From Symsagittifera roscoffensis (taxonomy: Eukaryota; Xenacoelomorpha; Acoela; Convolutidae), in the NCBI RefSeq assembly GCF_963678635.1, contig NC_087069.1, positions 44,034,688 to 44,098,687 on the forward strand: a stretch of DNA of 64,000 nt. The letters are read 5' to 3'. Below the pieces are notes generated by a model. It saw only the letters and a program-made list of their open reading frames with translations. It was not told where the DNA came from and did no database searches. The position numbers were made by a program, and so were the translations under genes. Below, in pieces: positions 51,401 through 60,601 of the stretch. Numbering within the stretch: position 1 is the stretch's first letter; the number at the start of each line of letters is the position of its first letter.

Positions 51401-54400
51401 TTTTGTCTCAAAGTTTCAAGCTATCCAGTTTATATTACATGTTTTTTGTCAGTCTAATTTTTTGGTATATATGAATTTATTACTTGTCTGACTTCGACCA
51501 AAGCCTTGAAAGCATCAAAAACTCTGCATTAAATGTATACCTGGTTCGAGTTTTGCCTAGGGTTGTTTATATTAAACAATCAGACTGCTAAGCCATTGCG
51601 TTTAAATTTCATCTGCATATTTACGAAGATTAGCTCAGAAGAGTTTTTGTTTTTACCTCGTTTATGAATTTACCTCGTTGAAATTATTCAGCAACCAGAG
51701 GCAAGTTTTTAAAACTGAAGCTACGAAGACCTAAGTTATAAATAGTACCAAACTTGAGTATAATTTATTAATTTATTGAAACTTACTGACTATGTCTCAA
51801 CTACTTAGGTCTTTGCAGCTTCAATTTTTATATACGTATACGAACATGAACAATCTAAAAAATTTTAGCTCCTGTTTTTTCAACCCCTCGCTCAACCTTC
51901 CCATTGTTAGGTGTGTAAACCGCTACCAATTACTTACATCTTTTTTGGAATTCCACAAAATAGTTCAACAAAACTTTGTTACGGTTTTGAATATTTCGGT
52001 ATCCGGGCCTGCTTTTTATTAGACTATAGCTTGATTTTATCATATGAAAAAAGAAAGAATTTAAGCTTCACACAAAACTTATCATTCGATTTTTTCTCAA
52101 ACGACTGTGTCTTGACATAAAAACATATTTCAGAAAAAAGATGAGTTGGCGCCTCAAAAACAAAAAAGATTTTCCCCAATTTTTTCATTTTTAATTCTAA
52201 TTTTCTGATTATGAAATAGTATGACTAGCAGAATTTGCGAATAACATTAAAATGTTTCTTCAAGTAGTGTCTCTAATTTTAGTTCTAAAAACCTTACATG
52301 TTGTATAGCAGCCATGAATGTCCTCATGTTCAAGTTTAAAAGTTGAAAAAATGTAGGAAAAAGGCTTTTTGAAAAAATTGCCTTCCATGCCGTTTTCATT
52401 GGCTGAAATAATTAAATTAGTTTTTTTTTCAAAAGCTCAAAATCAGAAGTTTTATGACTAGAGTTTTTGTCTTTTCATCAGATTGACCCAGAAAAGTTAA
52501 AATTTGGCCGCAGTAGTATGACCATAAAACCGCAACATTGGCCTTGGTATGATTATCCAAGAGTGCAAAAGCATAATAATCATTTCGATTAATCATGTTA
52601 ATTCTATATTTAAATACTTTAAATAGAAGAGGATTCAAGAAAACCTTCGATCTATTCGTTAATGATCTCATTTTTTCTTTACTAATGTTTTTTGTTTCTG
52701 CAATGAAAAGGTATCTACAATCAAAGATGTCTTCGAATTGACCATGGAGGCAACACTGAACGCACAGCTGAATCAGTGCATCACAGGTAATTGAAACTCA
52801 TTTGAATAGATAGTTCAGACAAAATTTGTTGACGGAGCTATCTAGCAACCATATCTATCTAGCAAACATCTACTAAGCTTCAAAAACTAAGACTGACTTG
52901 AAGATTTACATTTAATACGACAGCTTATGTCACTTTACTCAGTCATCTCAAATGAAATTTTATTTTAATTTCGCCGAAGCCATTAAACTGTAAATTGTTG
53001 TTCTTAGCAACAATTATGCTGCTTCTTCATTCACAGGACATTGAAGCTTTTCTCTTTCACTTTTCTGCCGTTTTCTCTACAATTATTCAGTTACCAGATT
53101 CTTGAACCAAAATTTGACAGATGGTATATGAAAATATTTGCGAATAAAATTCCGGATAAAATCGTCAAAAAAATTGTTTTCCAGGCGTCGCTTGGCCATT
53201 TAAGTAAAGAGCGTCAAAAAGTATTCTCAGTGCCAAGATCCCCGTAAACAGCGGAAGAATTCTCAAACGTTGACTTCAAATTATTCATTGGAAAGCTAAT
53301 GAAGCCCTCGTAAAAGATTCCCTGCTGATTTAAGTTTTGCAGAAAATGTCTAAAAATTCAACAATTTATTTAGTAACAAGACTCCGTTAATTGTCCCAAA
53401 TTGGCCAAAATGGCAAACTATAAACCTTAAACCCCCATAATCGTACAAAAATTAATCACAGATGAAACATCTTTTCAAATTTAAGCTCAAGACAACAATA
53501 CGTTTTGAAAGATATTTTAAAAACCCGTCAAAAATGGCTAGTTAAAAATGAGAAATTTGTCTAAAGAAAAAAATACCCACCAAGAGCACAAGTATTGCGT
53601 TACTTTTGTAAAGAAAGTCGGAACAAAAAGCAGAAAATTTGAATAATTTTCACTTTGTAGCTCCTTTAATTAAAAAAGAACCTACTAGAGGACCTATTTT
53701 AGATATTTAGTTTCGAACGAATTCTTTTAAGCCCAAGATTTAAATCGACTACCGCCGTTTATGGGGTCTTTTTTGCCCTGTTTTTATGGAATTTTTGGTG
53801 TTTTTATCCGGTGATTTTCTCATATAAATTTCATCTATCAGCTGGCAAAGTTCAAACGTGAATCCCTAATAAATTTCAAGAAAACAGCAGAATTGTTAAA
53901 ATGTTTTGTTTTATGGCTTACAAATAAAAATTTGTAACTACTATGTCCCGCGACAGTGAAGACCAGCGCTTTTTAATCCAAATTCAATTTTGACCGAGTC
54001 CTGGCCATGCCGGCTATCTTTAACAAACTGATTTGTTCGAGAAAATTTTACATATTCGTATGTATTGCGTTCTTCTGGAAATCTCTAGTGTTACGCAACG
54101 AATACTCGATTCTTCCAACTCACTTGTTGTCCTTTTTTGATTCAAAACCAACAAATTTTAAAAAATCACATTTTTTGCTCCAATGTTTTGCTGGCTTCAT
54201 GCTAAATTTTCATTATCTTTGTGGATTTTTGTATTCTGAACTTCAACAAGTCTCGACGCACAATAAGTTTTGTTGTTACAGTTTTTCAGATAAAAATCTA
54301 TTTCCAGATTAAAGAATCGAATTGCAAAACTTCATGAATCGTCCATTTTGCTTCAATAATTTTTCTGATGGGAATATATGTACAGCATGTGAGGGTAATC

Positions 54401-57400
54401 ACTCACATTGTTTTTTTTGTATTTTTGAGTGTGGGACAATCCAACTGGTTCAGAGTATGCGGCAATTATATATGTGGGGGAGTAATTGTAAGTGGTGGGG
54501 GGAATATTTGCGTTCGATAAAATACTTTTCAGACAAATTTCGGATTTTAAGTTAGCCACCTTTGAATAAAATCTTTTTACCACCAAAAATTTTTCACATT
54601 TTTAGTTCAAGATGAAACGTGTTATTTAAATTGTGATCCTTTTGTGTAAAGTTTTGGCAGTTTCAATTGGGCTAAAATTGGACAAAATACGCGGATAGAT
54701 TCGGCTCTTTAACGCCTGAGTGGCGTTTTTATCTGGCTTCAAAAATGTATCAATTTGATTTCAGGCAAATTATTTCAAAGTATTTATACAACTCTAGAAG
54801 CTATAAAAATTGCATTTCTTTGCTTAAATTTAGGGAAGATTTTTGAAATGTTGAATATATTTCTTTCATAAAAAAATCTCCTTAAATTAATCTTTTAAAT
54901 TGTTTTTCTTGTTTTCAGAGGTGATCAGATCTATGACGCGGCTTCTTCAGACTTCCAATGTTTTGTCAACGGAGTATCACAACTTGACTCTGAAAAGTGC
55001 GCCCTGGGCAGTAAAATCAGCACCAATCCAATCTACGAATGGTCGGCATGGGAAGAATCAACAGTCAACCCTTGTATTAAAGATGATGTTGAAAATATTT
55101 CGCGAGTAGTCATAAGCCGACAACAAAAACGAGCTTGCAGTAATGACGAGCGCTTACAGTTCATTACCAATAACGAGGTGACAACCGATTGCGAATGTTC
55201 CGTCGTGAGATCATACCAAAGAAGAGCTAAATTATTGCAAGATAAAACAAGCAGTCGAATGGAGGCACAAACTGCTTGCCAAGCCCTCGACTCCACCCTT
55301 TTCACTGGTTCCTACAACGCAACTGGAGATTGGGAAGAACTCATTTTCAACCTTGGCAAAGTAGTTATATTTGCTTGCGACAAAAAATTAAGAAACTTTT
55401 GAAATTTTCAAATAATTGACGAAGACTTTTCGGTTTGTACCACAAAATGGGAAAAAGAGCTCACATGAAAAAAAAGTAAAAAAGCAAAAAACAAATTTAA
55501 TCTGAAAACCTCGTTACTTTTTCAATTTTTTTGTCAATCTAACCACAAACTAATTCTTATCAAAAATTTGGAGCAAAAACTCATTTTGCAATAAAAATTT
55601 TACCGATTAAAGTTTAATCCAAATTGTTCCCCTTTGAAATAGGAACAGAAAAAGTTTACGGAACAGAAGGGGATTTTACCCCTCCCCCCGCCGCTCCCCC
55701 TTCAAATAAAAATGGAAGGATGCAGATAAGGGAGTAACTGAAAATTTATTGAATTGTTGATTTCAAGTTAGAGTCAGGTCATTTTTTAAGCATCAAAATA
55801 TTAAAACTTATGCGACTTATGGCCACTATTCTGTTTAGAGTCACTTGTGAAAATGATGCGCTATCTAAATTTTATCTCCACTCGTCAGGTGTTTTTATTC
55901 CGCACTTGAGTTTTTTTTGTAAAATCAAACCAACTCAAATTTCTAATCGAGCAAAAAAAACTTGAAAATGCGCGTTCATAAAAAAATAAATGTCAAATTG
56001 ATAATCCTTGCTTTTATTTAGCCTGTAGATTCTTCCAGGTTTTGGACTGGTTATAAACTGAACTGGCATACAGAACAGCTGATCAGCAATGAAACCAATG
56101 AATTCGTGAATTTTTACAACTGTAGTTTGCCTTGGTCGTCAGGTAAGTCGGCGGTAGAATTCCTCTTAGGAGATTTTTCAATCCTAATCAATCCTAATGA
56201 TCGAGTACATTCTCTTGCATCTCACAGTGGACCTTCAATCAAGACAGTTAATGGATCTCAACAAAAATTAAAATCAGAAATTTAATTTGCATGTGAAAGA
56301 CCCGGGTCGAGGTGCTCACTTCATATTTCGACCCTATTGATCAAAAATTGGTGAGTTTGGCCACTCCGACCTAATTTTGGTGTATTTCGACCGCGCTCGA
56401 CCCAAGTTTGGCATGTTCCGACCGTCCGACCGTGCTAGGCCGAAACAAAACTGCTCGACTCAATGAAGATATGTTTCGATCGTGCTCGACCAAAAAAAAA
56501 ATTTGGGTATGTTTCCACGTTGACACAACTTGAATTATCTAGTTTTAAACGTTATATTTTATGCTATTAGGGTAACATCTGATGAATCTTTTTCATCAGG
56601 ATGAAACTAATTGCAAATTAAAATCTGTTTGCAATTGAAATATTTCTTCATCTTTAGAAATACTGGTTTGCAATTTGAGCCGAAAATTTTCAGAAATATG
56701 TTGATAGTTTGAAAAAATTCAACTCCGAATTACCACGGGACAATTAATATTTTTTGACCGTGCTCGAGGTATGTTTCGACCGTGCTCGACCTTGCTCGAG
56801 GTATGTTTCGACCGTGCTCAGCCGTACTCGAGGTATGTGTCGACCGTGCTCAGCCGTACTCGAGGTATGTGTCGACCGTGCTCGAATTATGTTTCGGCCA
56901 TGCTTGACGGTACTCGAAGTATTTTTCGAACTTGCGTTCGATCCAACCCCTGTCGACTATTCTTTTCTTCTAAACGAAAGTGAGCTTCTCGGCCAGGGAA
57001 TCGGCTTTGGCTTTTTGAACGGGTTTTTGGTTGCAAAAGAGCTCACCAGCGACCATAACTTATGCTTAGGGCATTAATCACAGACAAGGAGAGCAAATGT
57101 TAATTAAACAGGGCGGTTGAATTGAAAACGACATAAGGCAGTCGAAGCACATCTTATGCTTTTCAGTTTTTCATTGAAAAAGTCAACAATTTTTTGCAAA
57201 AAATAGGATTAATTGATAAAAGGTGTGAGAAAACAAAAATGATATAGAATGCGTAGATCGGATGTTTTATTGACTTTTTTTGAAGTAAAATATATTCAAA
57301 AACTCGAAAATAGTTTTGTTAAAATTACAGGTGAACCCAACAAACCTTTCAATGAAGATGTTGCTTTCTTCACTGAAAAAGGTCTACTGCTGGATGGTAA

Positions 57401-57503
57401 ATCCAACCATAGTTCAGCAAGGGTAGTCTGCAACAGCTGGGAGCCAATAGGAGACGAGAAAATGCAATGCAATTCTCAAATCAACTCTACAAATGTTTCA
57501 TGA
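41303..57503 (+). CDS. Gene B: secreted Cys-rich/TSR-like/C-type lectin-domain protein, 341 aa, five coding exons
   Basis: Predicted exons are 41303-41516, 52711-52786, 54919-55360, 56022-56142 and 57331-57503, with phases 1, 2, 0, 1 as in gene A. The leader MKLVEIILFSICLIVLIF is followed by Cys58, Cys62 and Cys68. Exon 2 adds the NQRCL Cys. Exon 3 holds the WSAW TSR-like segment with the SRVV and RAC motifs, then the CTLD helix. Exon 4 has FWTG and LPW. Exon 5 has EPN, LLD and VC. The last donor used in gene A is changed (AAGTAA to AACTCT), so translation reads on six residues after Ile336 (NSTNVS) to TGA, losing the final CLTxC peptide and creating an N-glycosylation-like NST. The two proteins have diverged widely while keeping all family cysteines and motifs, so both are probably functional. 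Intron 1 holds the 6.7-kb foldback element and the polymerase relic. Confidence 0.78.
41755..42005. repeat. Minisatellite, four copies of a 63-64-bp unit
   Basis: Units starting near 41761, 41824, 41888 and 41952 each contain AATTCCATTT and GATAGTTTTTAGCAATA, with substitutions. It lies in gene B intron 1, 240 bp after exon 1. The overlapping open frames at 41932-42270 (-) and 41999-42253 (+) are antisense to one another and have no recognisable motif. Confidence 0.85.
42402..42436. repeat. (TA)n microsatellite
   Basis: About 17 uninterrupted TA units in gene B intron 1. Confidence 0.95.
42840..42955. repeat. Dispersed repeat copy, pairs with 53525-53635
   Basis: Both stretches share AAAATGGCTAGTTAAAAA, then ATACCCAC/ATAACCCAC, GAGCACAA, GCGTTACTTT/CCGTTACTTT and GAAAGTCGGAACAA in the same order and orientation. 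One copy is in intron 1 and the other in intron 2 of gene B. It is a short interspersed family of unknown type. Confidence 0.65.
43018..43375. mobile_element. Hairpin element built of AATTCAGCC / AATTCGGCC repeats
   Basis: The left arm (about 43018-43125) and right arm (about 43265-43375) are inverted and carry degenerate repeats of GACAATTCGGCCAA, TTCAGCTGATTTGAA and similar. The outer ends are AAAAAAAGACG..CAATTCGGCC and its complement. The core (43126-43264) is GC-richer. It resembles non-autonomous foldback elements built of TTCGGCC-type oligomers. No target duplication is certain. The frames in it are not considered genes. Confidence 0.6.
43570..44517 (+). pseudogene. Relic of a protein-primed family B DNA polymerase (Polinton/Maverick type)
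   Basis: Three collinear pieces in different frames support this. The first, near 43575-43660, reads GEKNENVEQFMEPAG. The second is an open frame 43755-44009 with TEDDRKVYNEIKNCWFC, then VRDQCHLTVLNRGPAYHDCN. This is the zinc-binding CxxC...DHCHLTGKYRG..H..CN signature common in these polymerases. The third, at 44449-44517, reads KLDPLFWVSLPGYTWEGG, matching the LDP..Y.S.PG..WD motif further along. Between them are FGGDRIIDSI and many stops. The order and spacing fit a degraded polymerase gene. Such enzymes replicate large self-synthesising DNA transposons and related viruses. Here it is dead, lying in gene B intron 1. Confidence 0.72.
44520..44890. repeat. Repeat copy matching gene A intron 1 (15560-15930)
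   Basis: It shares TATAAATCAGC, a GAAAAACTGAAAAAGCGAAA-like stretch and TTCCTGGGTTGCG followed by GGACAGAT with the A copy. It includes the only GC-rich island nearby, which explains the long open frames at 44646-44930 (+) and 44758-44958 (-). It is homologous through the gene duplication. Confidence 0.6.
45600..46950. repeat. Left-arm tandem array, about 145-bp units, inverted relative to the right arm
   Basis: Diverged units carry phrases such as TGACTCATC, CAAGGTCAT, ATTGCTCA and CAAACTGTGC-like stretches. They are complements of phrases in the 49.64-51.56 kb array. It is decayed more than the right arm. Confidence 0.65.
49640..51560. repeat. Right-arm tandem array, about 145-bp units
   Basis: GATGAGTCATA-like phrases recur near 49683, 49839, 50135, 50705 and 51290, with diverged versions between. 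Each is followed by GATGAGGCAAAACT, an AACA(G)TGCA phrase, a TAGTTTTTGATG phrase and GAGCA(A)TTTT. Spacing is mostly 140-155 bp. Short minus-strand frames in it resemble each other because of the repeat (for example NHQNHVTSANFSKTFNF near 50860 and a similar peptide near 50270) and are not taken as genes. Confidence 0.75.
51315..51559. repeat. Near-perfect 65-bp inverted pair closing the right-arm array
   Basis: 51315-51379 and 51494-51559 are inverted copies with only a few differences, including CTTTCAAGGCTTTGGTCGAA and its complement, separated by about 115 bp. This is the youngest-looking inversion within the foldback element. A second small inverted pair follows at 51714-51735 with 51803-51826. 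Confidence 0.85.
52711..52786 (+). CDS. Gene B exon 2: rest of the Cys-rich module, 76 nt
   Basis: Preceded by ATGAAAAG and followed by GTAATT. It enters in phase 1 and reads IYNQRCLRIDHGG, then an ERTAES stretch. The flanking intron sequence also matches gene A (GGAGCTATCTAGCAACC follows in both at 52831 and 17025). Confidence 0.75.
53185..53203 (+). CDS. Possible alternative terminal micro-exon of gene B
   Basis: TTGTTTTCCAG precedes a block shared with gene A (17330-17348). After exon 2 it would encode RRRLAI and TAA, the same length and stop position as in A. This is an alternative-isoform hypothesis only. Confidence 0.3.
54919..55360 (+). CDS. Gene B exon 3: TSR-like segment and first half of CTLD
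   Basis: TTGTTTTCAG precedes it. The reading frame starts RGDQIYDAASSDF and includes YEWSAWEE, NPC, ISRVVISRQQKRAC and CECSVVRS, then ACQALDSTLFTGSYNATGD. The donor is GTAGTT at 55361, which is weaker than in A, and phase 0 is preserved. It is longer than A exon 3 by 45 nt: extra residues between the first Cys pair and the SRVV motif, and a WEELIFNLGK tail. Confidence 0.82.
56022..56142 (+). CDS. Gene B exon 4: CTLD core
   Basis: Acceptor TTTATTTAG, donor GTAAGT. It is 121 nt as in A. It encodes SSRFWTGYKLNW, ISNETNEF and CSLPWSS. ISNET adds a potential N-glycosylation site absent from A. Confidence 0.83.
56310..56945. repeat. CGACCGTGCTCGA minisatellite (about 32-bp unit) in gene B intron 4
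   Basis: The main array (56755-56945) repeats TCGACCGTGCTC, AGCCGTACTCGAGG and TATGTGTC with a period near 32 bp. A more degenerate block of the same words lies at 56310-56510. GC-rich compared with the surroundings. The open frames 56754-57077 and 56771-56983 simply read this array in two frames. No counterpart exists in gene A intron 4, which is only 350 bp, so it expanded after the duplication or was lost in A. Confidence 0.85.
57331..57503 (+). CDS. Gene B exon 5: EPN-motif CTLD end with read-through terminus
   Basis: Acceptor AAAATTACAG. The split Gly codon leads to EPNKPFNEDVAFF, LLLD and ARVVCNSWEP. The gene A donor (AA/GTAATT) is AA/CTCTAC here, so the frame runs to TGA 57501-57503. 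DNA equivalent to A exon 6 persists at 57599-57650 but would need another donor. Confidence 0.75.
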
Positions 57504-57509
57504 TTCCAT

Positions 57510-58464
57510 TGCAGCGAGATATTACATACGTACTAAACGTGTAAAATGATAAATTGGTTTTACATTTGTAATTTTTTAACATATGTAGCTGCTTGACAAA
57601 TTGGGGCGCAGAACCCAATGACCAAATCAGAACTACAAGTTTAATTTGCTTTAGTAATTAGGTTCTTTTAGCAACCAAGAAGCATAACTTTGATTAACAA
57701 TGATACACTATTTTTGCAGTACTTATATAGCTTTCAAATGCATGTATTGATTGCTTTGTGGTTCCGGATTTCATTTCTGTTTCCTACAACTCACATATTC
57801 ACCCATTTTAGGCTTTTTTGAGGGAAATTGTAAAATTAAGTTTGACAATTAAATACGTTTGCCATAGCTTTATTACTTGGCATGCTTCTTTTTGTTACAA
57901 CCGAACAAAATGAAACTTAAATGAGAGCAAAAAAAAAGAAATTCAATAATGTTCGGAGAATCTGACGAGTTTGGACGGGTTTTTATTGCAACGATTTTGA
58001 AAAATTAGTTCAAAAACAAGCACATGTGTTCAATTTTTCTCGTGATTTGTTCAAAAAAAGATAGACTTGCGTGCAATACGTTAATTTCCCGTGTTCTTTT
58101 TGGACCGCTTTGTTAACAACGCTAATTTTCTTTGTTAAATAGAAAACCACTAGAAGTTACAATTGATTTAGTTACAATTGTTACAATTGTTTTGTGTTTT
58201 TTTCTAATTAGTTTATTGTTATGACTGATTAGTTTTTTTTATTGTATCTAACATTTCGACAAAAAAACATTGCTGAAGAAAAGAAAAGGTTGAATTTAAA
58301 AATATATGAACTGCTTGAAAAAATTGACAAAAAAAATTCAAAACGGTTGTAACTGGAAAGTTTTTCAAAACTCTCTCAATGACTGGTATCAAGAGCACGC
58401 AGCATGACTAGTTTGTCAACTTCACTGCTCTCAAAAACAACGTGCAAATTTTGTTTTATAGATA
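57510..58464. other. Downstream of gene B: no recognised gene
   Basis: It holds the remnant of the sixth exon near 57599 and AT-rich DNA with a short repeat of GTTACAATT (58155-58195). I see no certain polyadenylation signal. Confidence 0.4.
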
Positions 58465-58945
58465 CAGTGCTGATTTGAATTAACCGGACAAAACGCGTTA
58501 AACTTGAAATTCAAAACCCGTTTTTCTCATATTGGGTTGAGTTTAGGTGAAAATTTATGAAGACAAAACTTGCTTAAAATTTTAACAGAATTAATATGGT
58601 GCAATTTGTTTCGCGAACTTCGGGCCCAAAGTTTTACCCCAAAAATGGGTCATTTTGGCTTTTCCTAGTTAATCTAAAAATACGCGGAAAACAACCAGTC
58701 GATTACAGACATAATTATATCAAAGTGAGCCCCATATGTAGCTCAACAAACTTTAAAAGGGTATAATCTCGTAATAATTGTATAAGTTAATTGATTTTTG
58801 TATGATAGACAAAAAAGGTCGTTTTTACTAATTTAGGCAAGTTTCGTTTTCATAAGTTTTCATGTAAACTCAACCCAATTTGAGAAAAATGAGTTTTAAA
58901 TTTCAAGTTTAACGCGTTTTGTCGGGTTAATTTAAATCAGCACTG
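58465..58945. mobile_element. Tc1/mariner-type MITE, 481 bp, with TA target duplications
   Basis: Terminal inverted repeats of about 105 bp (58465-58570 and 58842-58945) start with CAGTGCTGATTT and share AAAACGCGTTAAACTTGAA with a few mismatches. The element is flanked by TA at 58463-58464 and 58946-58947. CAGT ends and TA duplications are established features of Tc1/mariner elements. The 270-bp interior has no coding capacity. It was presumably mobilised by a transposase encoded elsewhere. Confidence 0.92.
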
Positions 58946-58947
58946 TA

Positions 58948-60600
58948 AAAAGTTTCTGAATGAACGAATAGTGATCAAGCAACCAGAAGATACGTGAAAC
59001 AACGAACTCTATAAAAAATACTTAGCTTCAAACCAAAAAAATAACAATAAGTTCTCGCTTAGACTCAACTGGAATGCTTTTTGTGCGAAAATTTATCGCT
59101 GTTTTGATAAGCTGTCATCTGTGAGCCCTTTCGAGTCGGTATGCATTAATTTAATCTAAAAAAAGCAAAGAAAAATGTGAAATTGAAATTTTATAAAAAC
59201 CCGTGAGTGCCTTTAGAGTAAGTATGATCATTTCCGTGAAAATCGAAAAGAATTTGGGTCAGTTCAAGCACTTTAGGATTTTGTGGAACACATAGAATTT
59301 TATCGATGAAACTGAAACAAAACAAGTGACCAAAAAAATTCCCACGGAAAATATAAGTAGCCTTTAAATTTTTTTGCAAACCAAATAGAAATCCTGTCTT
59401 TCTCTCTAGATCAAAATCAATGGAGTTGCAAATTGTTAATGAAATTTACAGTGTTTTCTAGACTTTTTCTGAGTTTACTTTCTAAAAGCTACAAGGTTCA
59501 GAAAAATAAAAATGATCTGCAAAAAATATACAAAAACCAGAAAATTAATCTTATTTTGAAATAATTTTCTCTGAAATGTACCTTAGTTTGTTGTTTTAAT
59601 GTAGTTTCGGAGAAGCTTGATTAAGTGTTTGCTCATTAACTTATCATGATTTCTTTGATATCTTTAAAGATCTTCAATTCATTTTAGAAAAACCCTCGAA
59701 ATAATAATGATTGTTGTTTATCAACATTTTAAAAGATACCACTAACGATTAGATGTGTGAAAATGGCTAGAAAAAGCTATTATAATGGGTTAGAAAAAAA
59801 TGTTGATAAAGGGTAAGAAAAAATGGTTACAAGAAGTGGAAAATTATCTCAACATCTGATTCAGAAATTTTATCTAACCGTAATTGAAAGTGACCATGAG
59901 TCAAAAAATAAAAAATAGCACTTGCTCAATTTTAAATATTCTATGCAAACGAACTACCAAACGAAACTTCCTTTTTCAACATTTTTTTGCCTCTCTCAAG
60001 AAAAGTTGTGATTAAAAATTATTTTTAAAAAAACATTCAGTTTCTCGTGTTCAAAAGAACATGCCAAAATTCTTTTGCCGTTGAGCGATAATTATTCTAG
60101 GCGTAGTTCTGTCGCATACACCCACAAGCTGCTTTCTTGTATCACATGTATAGATTAGTTGAAACTAAAGAACGCTGTAAAAAAATGCGATTTTCCTTTT
60201 ATACTTCTTTTGAAAAACTCACAGCGTGGTAAACCTTCATTGTATTATAAAGAACAACAACTAAATTTATTTTAAAGAATTACATATATGAAAACATTTT
60301 GAGTCAATTTGTTCAATTATCTCAGCTGAAAAGTTTTCACAACTTTGTCAACGTCATATAACTGTTTATTAAGATAATTGTGATGATCAATACCAGCATT
60401 TAAAAAACAGCGTTAGTAGTTAACTAAGCTTGGTAGCCATGAAGGTCATCTTGAACAAATTCTTTTTTTTGCTGCTTCTTTTGGAAAAAAAAACAGTATT
60501 TCTTACCCGTTGCATCCTCAGTTTTTTCAACTCATTTCAAATGCTTTTTGATTCACGAGAGTTTCAAATGAACACATCACATTCTCATCACGTTCTCCCA
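58948..60600. other. AT-rich spacer without recognised features
   Basis: A minus-strand frame (59191-59379) is somewhat protein-like but has no start, splice context or domain that I can support. Otherwise nothing is recognised. A plus-strand frame with a hydrophobic start (ATG 60439, stop after 60675) runs into the hairpin at 60602. Confidence 0.35.
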
Positions 60601-60601
60601 G

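Larger units (their letters stand above)
45209..51913. mobile_element. 6.7-kb foldback element with tandem-array arms, in gene B intron 1
   Basis: The outer ends are inverted: CACCTAA at 45210 and TTAGGTG at 51907, followed inward by GGGTTGAGCAGGGCTC against a diverged complement of 51878-51900, and AGCAGGAGCAAAA against GCTCCTGTTTTTT. The arms run to about 47210 and 49420, where inverted copies around GATCAGACC and AAATCTGAGTC are seen. Much of each arm is a tandem array of about 145-bp units. The loop (47.2-49.4 kb) has no recognisable transposase. Gene A lacks the element at the matching intron position, which fixes both edges. This is the organisation of Drosophila foldback elements, without proof of relatedness. 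Confidence 0.7.

Noticed and set aside
49640..51560. CRISPR-like array
   Set aside because: Units are 140-155 bp, degenerate along their whole length, without constant repeats separated by unique spacers, and the genome is animal.
54900..55109. Open frame overlapping gene B exon 3 in another register
   Set aside because: It is a shadow of the real exon. The paralogue conserves the frame that starts RGDQIYD, not this one.
56754..57077. 107-codon Arg/Cys-rich frame
   Set aside because: It reads through the 32-bp minisatellite. The same array gives another frame of repeated peptides.
59191..59379. Minus-strand 62-codon frame with protein-like composition
   Set aside because: I found no start, convincing splice sites, domain or second copy, so it cannot be supported as an exon.
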